DNA of 64,000 nt, taken from Nissolia schottii (taxonomy: Eukaryota; Streptophyta; Magnoliopsida; Fabales; Fabaceae). The position numbers and the translations under genes are program-made. Positions 10,911-21,233 of the stretch are shown in pieces. Within the stretch, counting starts at the first letter, position 1; each line of letters begins with the position of its first letter. The stretch lies in contig QANU01111919.1 in assembly GCA_003254905.1 (NCBI GenBank), forward strand, positions 1 to 64,000, in the 5' to 3' direction. The notes below the pieces were generated by a model, which was not told the DNA's origin, made no database searches, and was given only the letters and a program-made list of their open reading frames with translations.

Positions 10911-12670
10911 TCATTTTGGATCTTGGTAGATGAAACTCATGTGACTAACAGCAGATGTGAATCCACCATCCACAGGAAAATTGTGTGCTGTTATGAATCC
11001 AGATTCATCACTAGCCAAGAACAATGCAGCTTGTGCAACATCTTCAGCACTTGCACCTTTCCCCTTAAGCAAACTAGCCCTTTTCCCAATATACTCTCTC
11101 AATTGGTCAAGGCTAATGTCAACTTTCTCAAATCTCTTGAAAGCACTTAGAAGCATCTCAGAGGGAACCCCATGCGGGGAAATGCTGTTAACTCTAATCA
11201 AATGCACTCCTAATTCACAAGCAGCACTTCTAACCAAACCATCCATTGCTGCTTTGGACATGGTGTATGCATGTGCTGCCAATCCACCCATGATTGCTGC
11301 AGCACTTGAAGTGCATATGATGGATCCTCCTTTGTTACCTGTTAGAAATAAATAAAAATATTTAGTAGTGTCTTTATTATATATTGTGATTGATTTGTAC
11401 CTGATTTAGATTGATTATGATTTGATTTAAGAATTTATTGTTCTAGGCCTATAAATAGGCATACTCTCTTTCTAGATTATGAATCTGGATAGAACAGACT
11501 TTTAAGCTCATCTAACCACTCTCTACTAAAGACCGACGGTTCAGTCTATCAAATATTAGAAGTCTTGTAAACTCACAAATCTTTATAACCACATTAAATT
11601 CGCTTATAATTAGTTGCTTAGCCTTTATGGTTTTGAAACCGCGGACCGACAACTCTTATAATGGACCGACCCAATAATCGATCATTGGATTCAATGTCAT
11701 CATCGTGAAAGTTATCACTCAGTCATTTATTAGGTGTTTAACTGTTGGCACGACAAGAGTCACTTATTCCTGAGCTATTGAAGACATGTTCTTATATGGT
11801 TTTGACACTCCTAAAACTTAAGTCCTCAACCAATCTTTCGCTTGGTCAGACTTTCTAATTGGCCGATTGGACTCCCTTAAAATTTGCCAGAACAGAATCC
11901 ATATATCTCTGTCTGCTTTCTGTTCAAACATTACCTTTGATCATAGCCCTTGCAGCATGCTTGATTCCATGTATGGTACCATTAAGGTTGATGGACATTA
12001 AGTGATTTACATGATCCATGTCAAGGCTTGTGATGCTTCCATCAATTGCTCCAATCCCTGCATTGTTGAGCATGATGTGTAAATGGCCTTTCCATGAAAG
12101 TGCAAGTTCAATGGCTGATTCAACATCAGATTCTTTCGACACATCGCAGTGTATGTAGCGGCCGCCAATGGATTCGGCCAAGGCGGCGCCAAGATCATCA
12201 AGAACATCAGCAATGACAACATGTGCTCCATGTTCTGCAAACAATTTGGCTGTGGCTGCACCAATTCCTCTAGCACCACCAGTTATTACTACCACCTTAT
12301 CCATTAGCCTTAGGAAGAAGAGAAAAATGTTTACACAAAGCAACCTTATTAATCAGTTGAAATTTGTAATACATATCATAATTACATAGGCATCGTTTCG
12401 TTGAGGGACAGGACAAAAAGACACGATAACACAAAATTTTGTATTTTCTATACTTCAGTGAAACTTGGACACAGGGGACACAGAATTTTAGCCTGGCGGG
12501 ACATAAAATTGGGTCTGGTGGGACAATAATTTTTTTATTTTGTCTCTGTCCCCTTGCCTAATTCTGACATAGTGATTGATTTACATGAAATAAAACAGGA
12601 TCACATACCTCTTTGCAGATGACTTTGGTGTTTCTTCATTTGGATTCATATGTGGCTCCATTGGGTTCAT
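10911..12670 (-). CDS. Short-chain dehydrogenase/reductase (SDR110C/ABA2-like group)
   Basis: On the minus strand, exons 12670-12609, 12308-11935 and 11338-10911 join in phase to encode 287 residues. The cofactor motif TGGARGIG is at 30-37. Asp55 follows the second strand, suggesting NAD preference. NNAG is at 102-105, and the catalytic set Asn128, Ser157, Tyr170 and Lys174 is present (YTMSK). This is a classical cytosolic SDR of the plant group holding xanthoxin dehydrogenase, secoisolariciresinol dehydrogenase and momilactone synthase; the substrate cannot be told. The start at 12670 gives MNPMEPHMNPNEETPKSS; Met4 is an alternative. Intron 2 (11934-11339) is made of an LTR insertion plus one target copy, and its removal restores ATC AAA GGT AAC. 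If it is not spliced, a stop follows three codons after the donor. Confidence 0.92.
11340..11930 (+). mobile_element. Solo-LTR-like insertion forming intron 2 of the dehydrogenase gene
   Basis: A 591-bp sequence begins TGTTAG and ends CAAACA (terminal TGTT/AACA). It is flanked by the direct repeat TTACC at 11335-11339 and 11931-11935, the 5-bp duplication typical of LTR retrotransposons. A TATA-like CTATAAATAGG at about 11449-11459, followed by a CT-rich stretch, fits an LTR promoter in plus orientation, antisense to the host gene. No internal region, primer-binding site or coding domain is present, so a solo LTR from unequal recombination is the simplest reading. On the host strand the target copy GGTAA supplies the donor (AAAG|GTAATG), and the LTR terminus plus the other target copy supply the acceptor (TTTCTAACAG|GTAAC). 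A TACTAAA branch-point-like sequence lies about 25 bases before the acceptor. Confidence 0.82.
12388..12560. repeat. Foldback MITE-like sequence in dehydrogenase intron 1
   Basis: GAGGGACAGGACAAAAAGAC near 12404 pairs imperfectly with TTATTTTGTCTCTGTCCCCTTGCC near 12535, making a short foldback inside intron 1 (12608-12309). Similar GACACA/GTCCCTGT-rich text occurs at about 41140-41240 and faintly near 38571-38640, suggesting a dispersed family. Boundaries are approximate. Confidence 0.4.
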
Positions 12671-13656
12671 GAAGTGATTTAATTTCTCTGTTTCTTATAT
12701 TCAGCTATTAGATGGATTTTGTATATGGTCAGTCAATTGTTTGAGGGCTGAATAAGAAGACACTGGTGCTCTTAGAATGCATTGCTCTTGCATGTAAACA
12801 TGCTTGATGTACCTTTGAACTACTTGTAAACCTTAACCTTTTTTTTGCCCCCCTTGATTCCAAGCTCTTGGTTTGGTTCACCTAATTTCATCCAAATCTC
12901 AAGTTCCAAAATACTTTTGAAATGGAATCCCATTATCATCAAATGCAGAAAAATATAGAGCAAGTTTTTTTAGGGTTTACATATGATTTAATACTTCAAA
13001 TAAATCAATTGTATGGAAGTATCTCAAGTTAGGTTGATTCACTAAATTGGGAAAAGAAAATTAACCCTAACTTTTTTTTAATCAAACCTATTATTTAAAA
13101 AGTTAAATAAGGACCAAACCACAAACCATTAAATTATGAATGAACCTAAAATGTGAAATGAATTAACATTGTGGAACGAATGGAGCATCAATTAATAAAA
13201 GAAAATCTACGCAACCTATATAAAGGGAAATTTCTTTTGTGCCAACAAATGTAAATAACAAGCGGTTGATCTGAAAGTTTAAGGGTTAGGGAAATGCTAT
13301 TTGTACATATCAAAATGTGTGTACACTTTGTTACCCTCTCTCACAATACATCATGAAGCTCATTTTGTAAGAAGTGAATCCTATGATGTGTTGTGAGTGA
13401 CAAGGTGTAGACATATTTTAATATGTACAAATAATAAAGTTAAAATGGTTAATCTTACGCCACAATAAACGCAATGAGCTATGTTTGATTCTCTAAAAAA
13501 GACAAAACGTCCAACCCACCTTTTGTCTTAGTAAAACAAGAAAAAGAAAATATAAATTTAAAAAAGAATGTATAGTATTTGGTTTCCCAATAAAGAAGAA
13601 TTATGTTTTCTGTCAATATCATGTTACCAATAAAGAAGAAAAGCATGGTAAAGAGT
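12671..13656. other. Dehydrogenase upstream region, no supported gene
   Basis: Holds the presumed minus-strand promoter of the dehydrogenase gene. A plus-strand TATA-like CCTATATAAAGGG at about 13215-13227 has no ORF behind it. Otherwise AT-rich with no recognisable feature. Confidence 0.45.
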
Positions 13657-13810
13657 GGGGTGTACAATAGGTTGTATAACCCATCTAACCAATTGACTCG
13701 ACTCGAAGTTGTTTCGGGTCAATCGAGTTAGATCGTCAAATTGATAGAGTGCTTGTAGAGTTAGTTGTCAATTTAGAGTATTGTAAAACTGACTCGATTG
13801 AAAAACTGAC

Positions 13811-13859
<49 letters not shown>

Positions 13860-14250
13860 AATCCATAAAGACCCACCCCACCCAGTACCCACTCACCTCA
13901 CACACACACTCATTCTCGGTTCTCACACTCTCCTCTTGCCAACACCATCTTTCTCCCCGTCTCAATTTTTTTTTAAATCAAAATCATACTTTCTTTTTTT
14001 ACTACAAATAATACAAATTTTTATAAGGCTCAATCCCCTAAAAAAAGAATCTAAAAACTCTCACAATAATGCACAAAAGTTTAGAAAAAAAAATTTTCAA
14101 TTACTCGACAACGCGTGCAACAATCCAACGAGTCAATTCAAGACGGGTCACCTTATTTAAAACTATACGGCTCGACTCGTTTGACTTGTTAAATTATTCG
14201 AATGGATGAATTTATCTAAAAAATATATCTCAAATCGATCGATAGAGAGT
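13657..14250. repeat. Dispersed repeat family, copy A
   Basis: Starts GGGGTGTACAATAGGTTGTATAACCC, contains several GACTCGACTC/GGTCAATCGAGT stretches and ends near CGATCGATAGAGAGT. Copy B (25738-26523) shares the start, the CGACTCGA blocks and the order of motifs; copy C (45053-45554) is more distant. The TGTACA-like termini and lack of coding suggest a non-autonomous DNA element, possibly hAT-type, but no clear target duplication was found. A (TA)n run interrupts it at about 13812-13852. Confidence 0.55.
13812..13852. repeat. (TA)n microsatellite
   Basis: About 20 TA units inside repeat copy A. Confidence 0.95.
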
Positions 14251-14511
14251 AACCCAATGTATTAGCAATAAAAGTTTTTTTTTTTTGCGGCACTCAATTT
14301 TCAACCTAACAAGTCGACTAATCCAAATTCCAGTACTTCAAAGGCCTTATTTTTTTTCATTCACAACATTGTCAGTAATCAATCCTATAAGGGACACTTT
14401 TGGTCTAAAATCATCCCGCTAGACCAACTAAAGGTTAAACCAAATTACAGTTCACTTTTTGGTCTGAAATCACTATTTTGTATTCGACCAAAAACACCAC
14501 TGGTTCAGAAA

Positions 14512-14517
14512 GGCCCA
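14512..14517 (+). promoter_or_regulatory. Site II-type element (GGCCCA) upstream of the PPR gene
   Basis: GGCCCA, the complement of TGGGCC, lies about 60 bases before a telo-box and 170 before the ATG. TCP-bound site II motifs are common in promoters of plant organellar and ribosomal genes. Role inferred. Confidence 0.45.
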
Positions 14518-14575
14518 TATCAAAACCCAAATCTCTACACAACAAAAAAAGGGCGACAAAATCCAAATCCCTCTA

Positions 14576-14590
14576 AAACCCTAACCCTAA
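14576..14590 (+). promoter_or_regulatory. Telo-box in the PPR promoter/leader
   Basis: AAACCCTAACCCTAA, one and a half plant telomere repeats, sits immediately before a CT-rich leader. Telo-boxes often accompany site II elements in genes for translation and organelle biogenesis. Confidence 0.6.
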
Positions 14591-14682
14591 TTTCTCTCTC
14601 CTTCCACCTCTCTCTCTCTTCGCTTCTTCACTCACTCGATCATTTCCACTGAAAAAAAATCACTCGATCCAATTTGGCAGCA

Positions 14683-16599
14683 ATGAGACATCAATGGCGT
14701 CTCCTCCACTTGCTCCGCTCCCACCACCACCACCTCCAGGTACTTCGCTCTTCCCCTTCTTCTATTCCTCGCTTCGCCTCTTCCACTAACCTTACGATCC
14801 CGATTTTCCGTCGCACCTTCTCATCCGAGCCCGTCCTCGCGCAACACGCCGATTCCGACAACAACGCTTCTGTTATCTCCGACATTTTCTCGAGCCCGAG
14901 CTATCTCCATGACGACGTCAGGAGCCGCCTCGACTCGAATCGCGTCTCAATCAGCCACGACACGGTGAACGCCGTCTTGGGGAAGCTCGATTCCAACGCT
15001 GACGTGGCGAGGAGGTTCTTCCGATGGGTCCTGGAAACGGACCCTAAGCTGCTGAGCTCCAAGTCCTACAACTCGATGCTGCGCGTTTTGGGGACCAACG
15101 GTTTCGCTGATGAGTTTTGGGAATTGGTTGGAGAGATGAGGAAGAAGGGTTATGGGGTCTCGAAAGGTGTCAAAGATAGCGTTTTCGAGTGTTTCGAGAA
15201 GAAAGGAATGGAGGATGATGCAATGAAGTTGAAGGCTCTGTTTGATAAGGGTTCGTTGAGTAGTAGCTCCGGTGAGAAAATTTGCGTTAGGATTTGTAAG
15301 ATCGTGAGGCACAATGTGTGGAGTGATGAAGTGGAGAGTAAGATTAGGGAGTTGAATGTGGCGTTTTCGGGCGAAATGGTTAAATCGGTTATCGAGAATA
15401 TAGGTGCCGGTGAGCCGAGTAAGGCATTGATATTTTTCCGGTGGTTGGAGGAGAGTGGATTGTATAAGCATGATGGATGCTCTTATAATGCGATGGCGAG
15501 GGTGTTGGGGAGGGAGGATTTGATTGATAGGTTTTGGAAGCTTGTTGGCGACATGAGGAGTGCAGGGTGCGAAATGGAGGCCGAGACATTTGCTAAGGTT
15601 TTGGGGAGGTTTTGCAAGAGGCGGATGATGAAGGATGCCGTTGAGCTTTACGAGTTTGCAATGGCCGGTGCAAAGAACAAGCCTTCAGCTGATTGCTGTA
15701 CCTTTCTGTTGAGGAAGGTTGTTGCTGCTAAGGAGCTGGATTTAGGTTTGTTTTCGAGAGTTCTGAAGGTTTTTACTGGAAATGGTAATGTGTTGACAGA
15801 TTCTATGGTTGATGCTGTTCTTAAGTCACTTACCAGTGTTGGTAGGATTGGGGAGTGGAATAAAGTTTTGAAAGAATTGGAAGGTTTCGGGTTTGTTGCT
15901 AATGGTAATTTACAGAGTAAGATCGCCTATCGACTCAGTGCTTCTGGTAACGGGGAAACGGCTCTTGAATTCGTTAATAATGTTGAAGCATCCGGGCGTA
16001 GTCCCGAGCACAAGACATGGGAATCTTTAGTTGAGGGTCACTGTGTAGCTGGGAACCTTGATAAAGCTCTTGAGTCCTTCAAAGAGATGGTTGAGAAGGA
16101 AGGGGTCAATTCTGCAGGCTATGCTTTTGATTTGCTCATGAATTCATATTGCCGAATGAATAGGGCAATTGACGGGAGCAAGATTCTTTGTCAACTGGTG
16201 AATGAAAAAGGGTTAAAGCCACGGCATTCTACTTACAAGCTGCTGGTGGATAAGTTATTGGTGCAGGGAGGATTTGCAGATGCTTTGAATATTTTGGGTT
16301 TGATGAGAAACCATGGATTCCCACCTTTTACCAATCCAATTTTCGACTACATATCAAAGTCCGGAAGTGGTGATGACGCTGTTCTGTTTCTCAAGGCGAT
16401 GACATCGAAGAGGTTTCCATCTACATCCGTGGTTCTTCAAATGTTTGAGGCCTTCTTCATGCATGGAAGACACGAAGAAGCGCAAAACTTCCTCTCTAAA
16501 TGTCCGAGCTACATCCGCAACCACGACGATGTTTTGAATCTCTTTTGTTCCATGAACTCTAAAGAAGGTGCTTCTTCTTCTGGCATGTTGGCTTCTTAA
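14683..16599 (+). CDS. Pentatricopeptide repeat protein, P class, probably mitochondrial
   Basis: Intronless ORF of 638 residues from the ATG at 14683; a TTG nine bases earlier is in frame but is not a credible plant start. The first 50 residues are rich in Arg, His, Ser and Leu and nearly lack acidic residues, as expected for a mitochondrial targeting peptide. PPR-like helical pairs are visible, for example around SYNSMLRVLG (128-137) and SYNAMARVLG (268-277), with more between about 440 and 550. Blocks around RFFRWVLE (111-118) and FFRWLEES (251-258) repeat as a larger internal unit. No E, DYW or SMR domain follows, so it is P class. It resembles Arabidopsis At3g02490/At5g16420-type proteins. 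These bind organellar RNA; the target here is unknown. Confidence 0.93.
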   Translation: MRHQWRLLHLLRSHHHHLQVLRSSPSSIPRFASSTNLTIPIFRRTFSSEPVLAQHADSDNNASVISDIFSSPSYLHDDVRSRLDSNRVSISHDTVNAVLGKLDSNADVARRFFRWVLETDPKLLSSKSYNSMLRVLGTNGFADEFWELVGEMRKKGYGVSKGVKDSVFECFEKKGMEDDAMKLKALFDKGSLSSSSGEKICVRICKIVRHNVWSDEVESKIRELNVAFSGEMVKSVIENIGAGEPSKALIFFRWLEESGLYKHDGCSYNAMARVLGREDLIDRFWKLVGDMRSAGCEMEAETFAKVLGRFCKRRMMKDAVELYEFAMAGAKNKPSADCCTFLLRKVVAAKELDLGLFSRVLKVFTGNGNVLTDSMVDAVLKSLTSVGRIGEWNKVLKELEGFGFVANGNLQSKIAYRLSASGNGETALEFVNNVEASGRSPEHKTWESLVEGHCVAGNLDKALESFKEMVEKEGVNSAGYAFDLLMNSYCRMNRAIDGSKILCQLVNEKGLKPRHSTYKLLVDKLLVQGGFADALNILGLMRNHGFPPFTNPIFDYISKSGSGDDAVLFLKAMTSKRFPSTSVVLQMFEAFFMHGRHEEAQNFLSKCPSYIRNHDDVLNLFCSMNSKEGASSSGMLAS

Positions 16600-17227
16600 G
16601 TTTCCAGAACATATTTCATATTGTACTCTTTTTTTGAAGAATGTACAATGGCATTTGTTCAGAAGTTTTGGTGAGAATTTATTCATTTGTCTGTGATCCA
16701 GCATTGTAGATCTAAGAAGTTCAATCTAGCTTTGAATAAAGTAGAAAAACCAAAAATTTTTACATTATAGTTATACGATTTCGATTTCCCCTGTGATTTG
16801 TGTACCTTTCACATGTACCTCGTAGTTTGTTTCATCAGCAATCATAAGTGATTGTACTCAACAAACAAATGCTTTGATTGATGTTTGATGATAGTTAACT
16901 TAGTGATGCTATGTGAGCAACAGTTTACACATACAAGAAATTTACAACCATGCAAACTGATGAGTAAAGTTTCTTTGATAAAATTGATTTTGTAAGAAGG
17001 GATTCTGTCAAAATTGATTTTTAAGTGAAGTATGTATGGTATTTTCATTTGGAAAGTGAATCTGAACAAATTAAAATTGATTCTCCCACATAAATGAACC
17101 AACCAACTCTAGAAGCCAAAATGTTTCACTTTAGTAAGAATTGATTTTGAACGGCAAAATCAATTAACATAGCAAAATCGATTTGGTAGCTTTGAAATCA
17201 ATTCTGACTGCTACAAAGTCCCAGAGC
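16600..17227. other. PPR gene 3' region and spacer
   Basis: An AATAAA lies at about 16735. Several short ATTGATTTT-containing direct and inverted stretches occur around 16980-17200 but no gene is seen. Confidence 0.45.
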
Positions 17228-17473
17228 AAATCCTCAAATTTGTTTTTGGGGTTGTCGGCGTTGGTTAAGTTTGTCCGTCGACTATAAAAATAATCATATT
17301 AATTTTTGAAGTTGTCAAAAGTCGGTCTAAGTTTTTTGATATTAGTTAAATCTTTTCATGGATTAATTTGATTGATTTTTGGTAATTTCAATGATGAATA
17401 TGACAATTTTGGTAATTTAGGGGTGAACTTAATCGGTGTTGACAATCTTAAGGATAAATTTCAAGGTTCACTC
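17228..17473. repeat. Diverged copy of the 240-bp foldback family found in the NIK introns
   Basis: Contains GTCGGCGTTGGTTAAGTTTGTCC near the left end and AACTTAATCGGTGTTGACAA near the right. It has the same order of phrases as the copies at 35664-35890, 36222-36470 and 37720-37953, including TTGTCAAAAGTC and GGTAATTT segments. The terminal repeats are eroded. Confidence 0.6.
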
Positions 17474-18651
17474 ACATGCTGTTTGTTTCTGTTTTGAACT
17501 ATTGCTAAGATTTTGAATGGCAACATCATAAGCCCAATTGGTATTTGGGCTTTTTTAACCCAAAAAAGTGTCACTCCTAATAAACGATCATTTAGTACAA
17601 GGCTGGTGGGTCCATCTAGAAAAACCATTTCTAGCAAAACAAAATCTAGGAATGCTATTTTAATATTTTTTACTGCTGAGAAAAACCACATTCTTGGGAT
17701 GGAGCAAAAAGAAAAGGAAAAGGGATGGAGAAAGATATTTCTTTGACATGTATCAATCTTCTCTACGGTATTAAGCTTTTGTTGTAACAAGCATTTTAAC
17801 TCAAATTTCAGATCAATTTAGGAAGAGAGAAATATCAAACAAGGCTCAAAATTCTACCATAATAAGAAAATTACCAACAAAAAAAAGGGGTGTCTTTGTG
17901 TGTGCGCGCTTTTTTCATGTTAATTTTTATTAAGAGCAAATAATTGAACTCGGATAAATGGGACAAAGATTAGTTGATTTCTCAACCACCTAAACCAAGT
18001 TCTAACCACATTCTTCCTTCTTTTAAAAGCAAAGTAAGAGTTTCCTTTTTCATAGTAGCCAATGCTTTGGGCATAAATTGAGGTTTGGATATATATATCG
18101 CAACTAATCACTGCCTCTAAAGCTTATGTTTAATAGCATGAGTTTCTTTAGTTCTTTTTCTATTTTTTTCTCACCCCACTTTCTTTGGAACATTGCATGT
18201 GAAATCTTTGGTTTTGATGTTTCATAAGCAAGGCATAATTCGGTTGGCCATTGCAGGTTAATTCCCCTAACAAACATTACCTACCAAAAAAATGTAACAA
18301 TAATTAAACAAAAGGAAACTATGTGGTTGGAAGTTACCTAACTTGCCAAACAGCAATCAAAGTTGCACAATTTCCCACTATAATTGAGTTAGTGATAACG
18401 ACTCTTTGGATAATCATTTTTTTTAAAGTGCAAAGTGCAAACTTTGATGCATTCATTTCCTTGTGAAAACACTCTTTAATAGTGTGCATCATGACATAAC
18501 TCATTCTAGACAAATAAAAATGTTTAGTTTTTATTCTTCTAAAGGAGAATCACAACAATGCTGCTTGTGATATAGATGTCATTTGGTTCCTACATCCATC
18601 AAAAGCCTTCAAATAAGGTAAAAGAGAGTAAGAGGTAATGAAAGGGTCATT
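17474..18651. other. Gene-free spacer
   Basis: AT-rich. No ORF with protein character and no clear element ends were recognised. Confidence 0.45.
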
Positions 18652-18695
18652 GGGGCTGGGGCTGGGGCTGGGGCTGGGGCTGGGGCAGGGGGGGG
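18652..18695 (+). repeat. (GGGGCT)n hexamer repeat with G-quadruplex potential
   Basis: Six GGGG tracts separated by CT or CA run into a final stretch of eight G on the plus strand. Tracts of four guanines with two-base loops strongly satisfy the G-quadruplex pattern. The minus strand reads as a Pro-Ser repeat ORF, which is only a translation of the microsatellite. Confidence 0.9.
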
Positions 18696-20207
18696 ACCAA
18701 AGCATATATATATGCTTTTTGTTGTATAAATACATGCTTTGATTTCTGTAAAGTGACTGTCATGGCAAGAGAAGAGGGAAGGAATTTTTAAAATTCCCCC
18801 TTTTTTTTAACTTTTTTTTTTCTTTTATTTCATATTTTTTTGCCTTTGCATGCCAAAGAAGCATGCGTGTGGTCTTTTTGTCTGCTATTTGAATGCCATT
18901 TGGCTTTGCATTTTCTGCAAACATTCATTAGAATCTCAATGGGGCTTCTTGTGCATTGTGCTCTCTCTCTGTGGCTAGCCTTTATCCTCTTTTTTTCTTC
19001 ATAGAATGTGACTTTTTAGTTTAATTAAAGCATACATAATGCAAATGCAATTGATATGTTCCTTTGTCACCCCCTCCATTTCCAATTGCACATTCTAAGT
19101 TGTTCATCATGAGATTCATAATTTGGCAACCATAAATTTCAACTGTAAACGGTCTCACATGAAGAAAAAGCGTTACTTGTGCATAGTACTTAGACACCTA
19201 AATTGATGTGTGATAATCACAACTCAAATAAGTGTAGATATCAGTTATATAAATGTTACACGCAATATTAACCGAGAATGAATTTTTACTATTAATGAAG
19301 GCAATATGTCAATTTGACACTTACATAATTGAAATCTGCATTCATTTAAACCTCGATCACCACATGTTGATTTTTATGTTTGAATCTGTATGTACAAATA
19401 ATGACACTAGTTCAGAAGATATATGAACATTAGCTGCATAAATAAAATGAAACATAAAGTACATACTCTTCTTTCACTCTAAAATGTTTCATTCCTTAGT
19501 ATGATTTGGTTCAATATAACATCATTTTCAAGCCCAAAGGATTTGAATCAGACTCATCAATGAACAAAACGTGATGAGTGTAACCAAAGTTAGCCCAATT
19601 CTGTCTTATTATTGTCATTGTATTATTTTCATATAATATATACTCTTGTCATTGCCCAACACTGTTTTCTTTGAATGAAATTTCCCAAGTGGAAACGTTT
19701 CTTGGAGCTTTCTTGCAGTTAGCACCTTCAGTGCCTTGTGACAATTTCACAGAAACCACAGAGATAAGAAACAAAGGACATTTATGTTGTTACAGATAAT
19801 GTGACAAAAAATGCCATCATCTCGTGATGATTAGTAACTGTTGATTCCCCCGAATCTATTGCACATTCAGTTTCATAGGGGAAGAAGATATATATAGCAT
19901 GGGACCAAGTCCTATGAAAATGTGTTACATCATAAACTGAACTATGAGCTAATGATATTTAATTTTGATTGATTTTAGGATTAATTTTTTAGCTAAAATT
20001 GAACAAATTAGTTGTATCCGTGACCCCTTTATAGATCTATATAGTTTAACTTGCATTTGACATGACTGCTGATGGTTTGTGTGACATTATGTAATTGCAT
20101 ATCTATTACTAGCTATAAAAAAATTTATAGCCAAAATCCAAATGTGCTAACTTATTAGGTATTACTATGCAATTCAATAATTGGCTATCAAATTCAATAA
20201 TTGGTCC
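18696..20207. other. Gene-free spacer
   Basis: T-rich tracts at 18790-18840 and ordinary AT-rich sequence. Nothing further is supported. Confidence 0.45.
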
Positions 20208-20745
20208 TAGGAATGGCAACGGGGCGGGGGATATCCCCTTGTCTCTCATCCCGTGGGTTAAAATCCGCCCTTATCTTCACTTTATACTCAAGCGACTGTT
20301 TGTTTTTTATCACTCTCGCGAATAAATGAGTACTTACAAATATTTATGGGTATCTAATACATTTTTTTAAAAAGTTAAATTAAAAAGAAACACACACAAA
20401 ATGAAAATAAACTATAATTATAATCATAATTCTAAAACTCTAATATAATTTAACTTATCAAAGTATAATCTAAATAGGTCTTATAAACTAAAACTCCCAA
20501 AATCTTATTTATATATATATATACACACACACATGTAATAATAATAATAACAACAAATGGTTAGGAGTAATTTAGACATTTTATATCGGGTCCCCGCAAA
20601 TACAGGGTAATGATCCCCTCCCCCGCCCCGTTTAATTAGCGGGTATTGACCCTATACCAGTGAGAACAAAACTTTCTCCCCATACCCGTCCCGTTGCAGG
20701 TATTATCCCTATGTATCCACGGGTGCGGGTAAAATTGTCTTATCT
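20208..20745. mobile_element. hAT-like non-autonomous element remnant
   Basis: The left end reads CCTAGGAATGGCAACGGGGCGGGG. The right part carries CCCCGCCCCGTTTAATTAGCGGG and CATACCCGTCCCGTTGCAGG, the GC-rich inverted ends typical of plant hAT-derived MITEs whose termini read GGATGGCAACGGGGC. The core is AT-rich with a TA/CA microsatellite near 20510-20535. The right terminus is eroded and no target duplication was identified. Confidence 0.55.
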
Positions 20746-20817
20746 TTTGTCCAAAGATAATTATTATCCAAGGTTTTAGATTGCTTAACTAGTTAAAGTC
20801 TATTCTTCTTGTAAAAA

Positions 20818-21233
20818 ATACTCTCTCTCTCGTATTAATTGTCCCTTTTTTTATTTTTAAGGTCATCATTATTTTTTGATACAAATTATTTATAGATATG
20901 TTGAGTCAAAGATGAACTTAGAAGTTAAAAATGGACAATTAATGCTCTTTCTGTCCCAAATTATTTGTCACTTTAGCCAAATCTTTTTGTTCCAAATTAT
21001 TTGTCATTTTTCCATCTTTAGGTGAAATTTATTGTTAAGTTTCCAAGCATACCCTAATTTATTGAAGTCTTGAAAATAATAACATTTTGATACTCTCCAT
21101 CTCTATCTTCATCATTAAGCACTTAAATAAGGATAATTTGATAAAATTACTCCTTAAAGTACTTTTAATTCTAGGTTTCTTAATATCAATACATTTAGTC
21201 AAAACGACATATAATTTAGGATGAAGAGAGTAT
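20818..21233. mobile_element. Two adjoining Stowaway/mariner-like foldback remnants
   Basis: TACTCTCTCTCTCGTATTAATTGTCCC at 20818 pairs with GGGACAATTAATGC-like sequence (GGACAATTAATGCTC) ending near 20946. From about 20942, GCTCTTTCTGTCCCAAATTATTTGTC pairs with GACATATAATTTAGGATGAAGAGAGTA ending near 21232. CTCCCTCCGTCCC-like ends and TA borders are the hallmark of Tc1/mariner-type MITEs. No transposase is present. Confidence 0.5.

Noticed and set aside
14674-14682. TTG as the start of the PPR protein
   Set aside because: Plant translation starts at AUG; the ATG at 14683 is in frame and begins a good targeting peptide.
14947-15589. Minus-strand ORFs inside the PPR gene
   Set aside because: Shadows of the coding strand without recognisable features.
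18550-18735. Minus-strand ORF with Pro-Ser repeats
   Set aside because: It is only the translation of the GGGGCT microsatellite.
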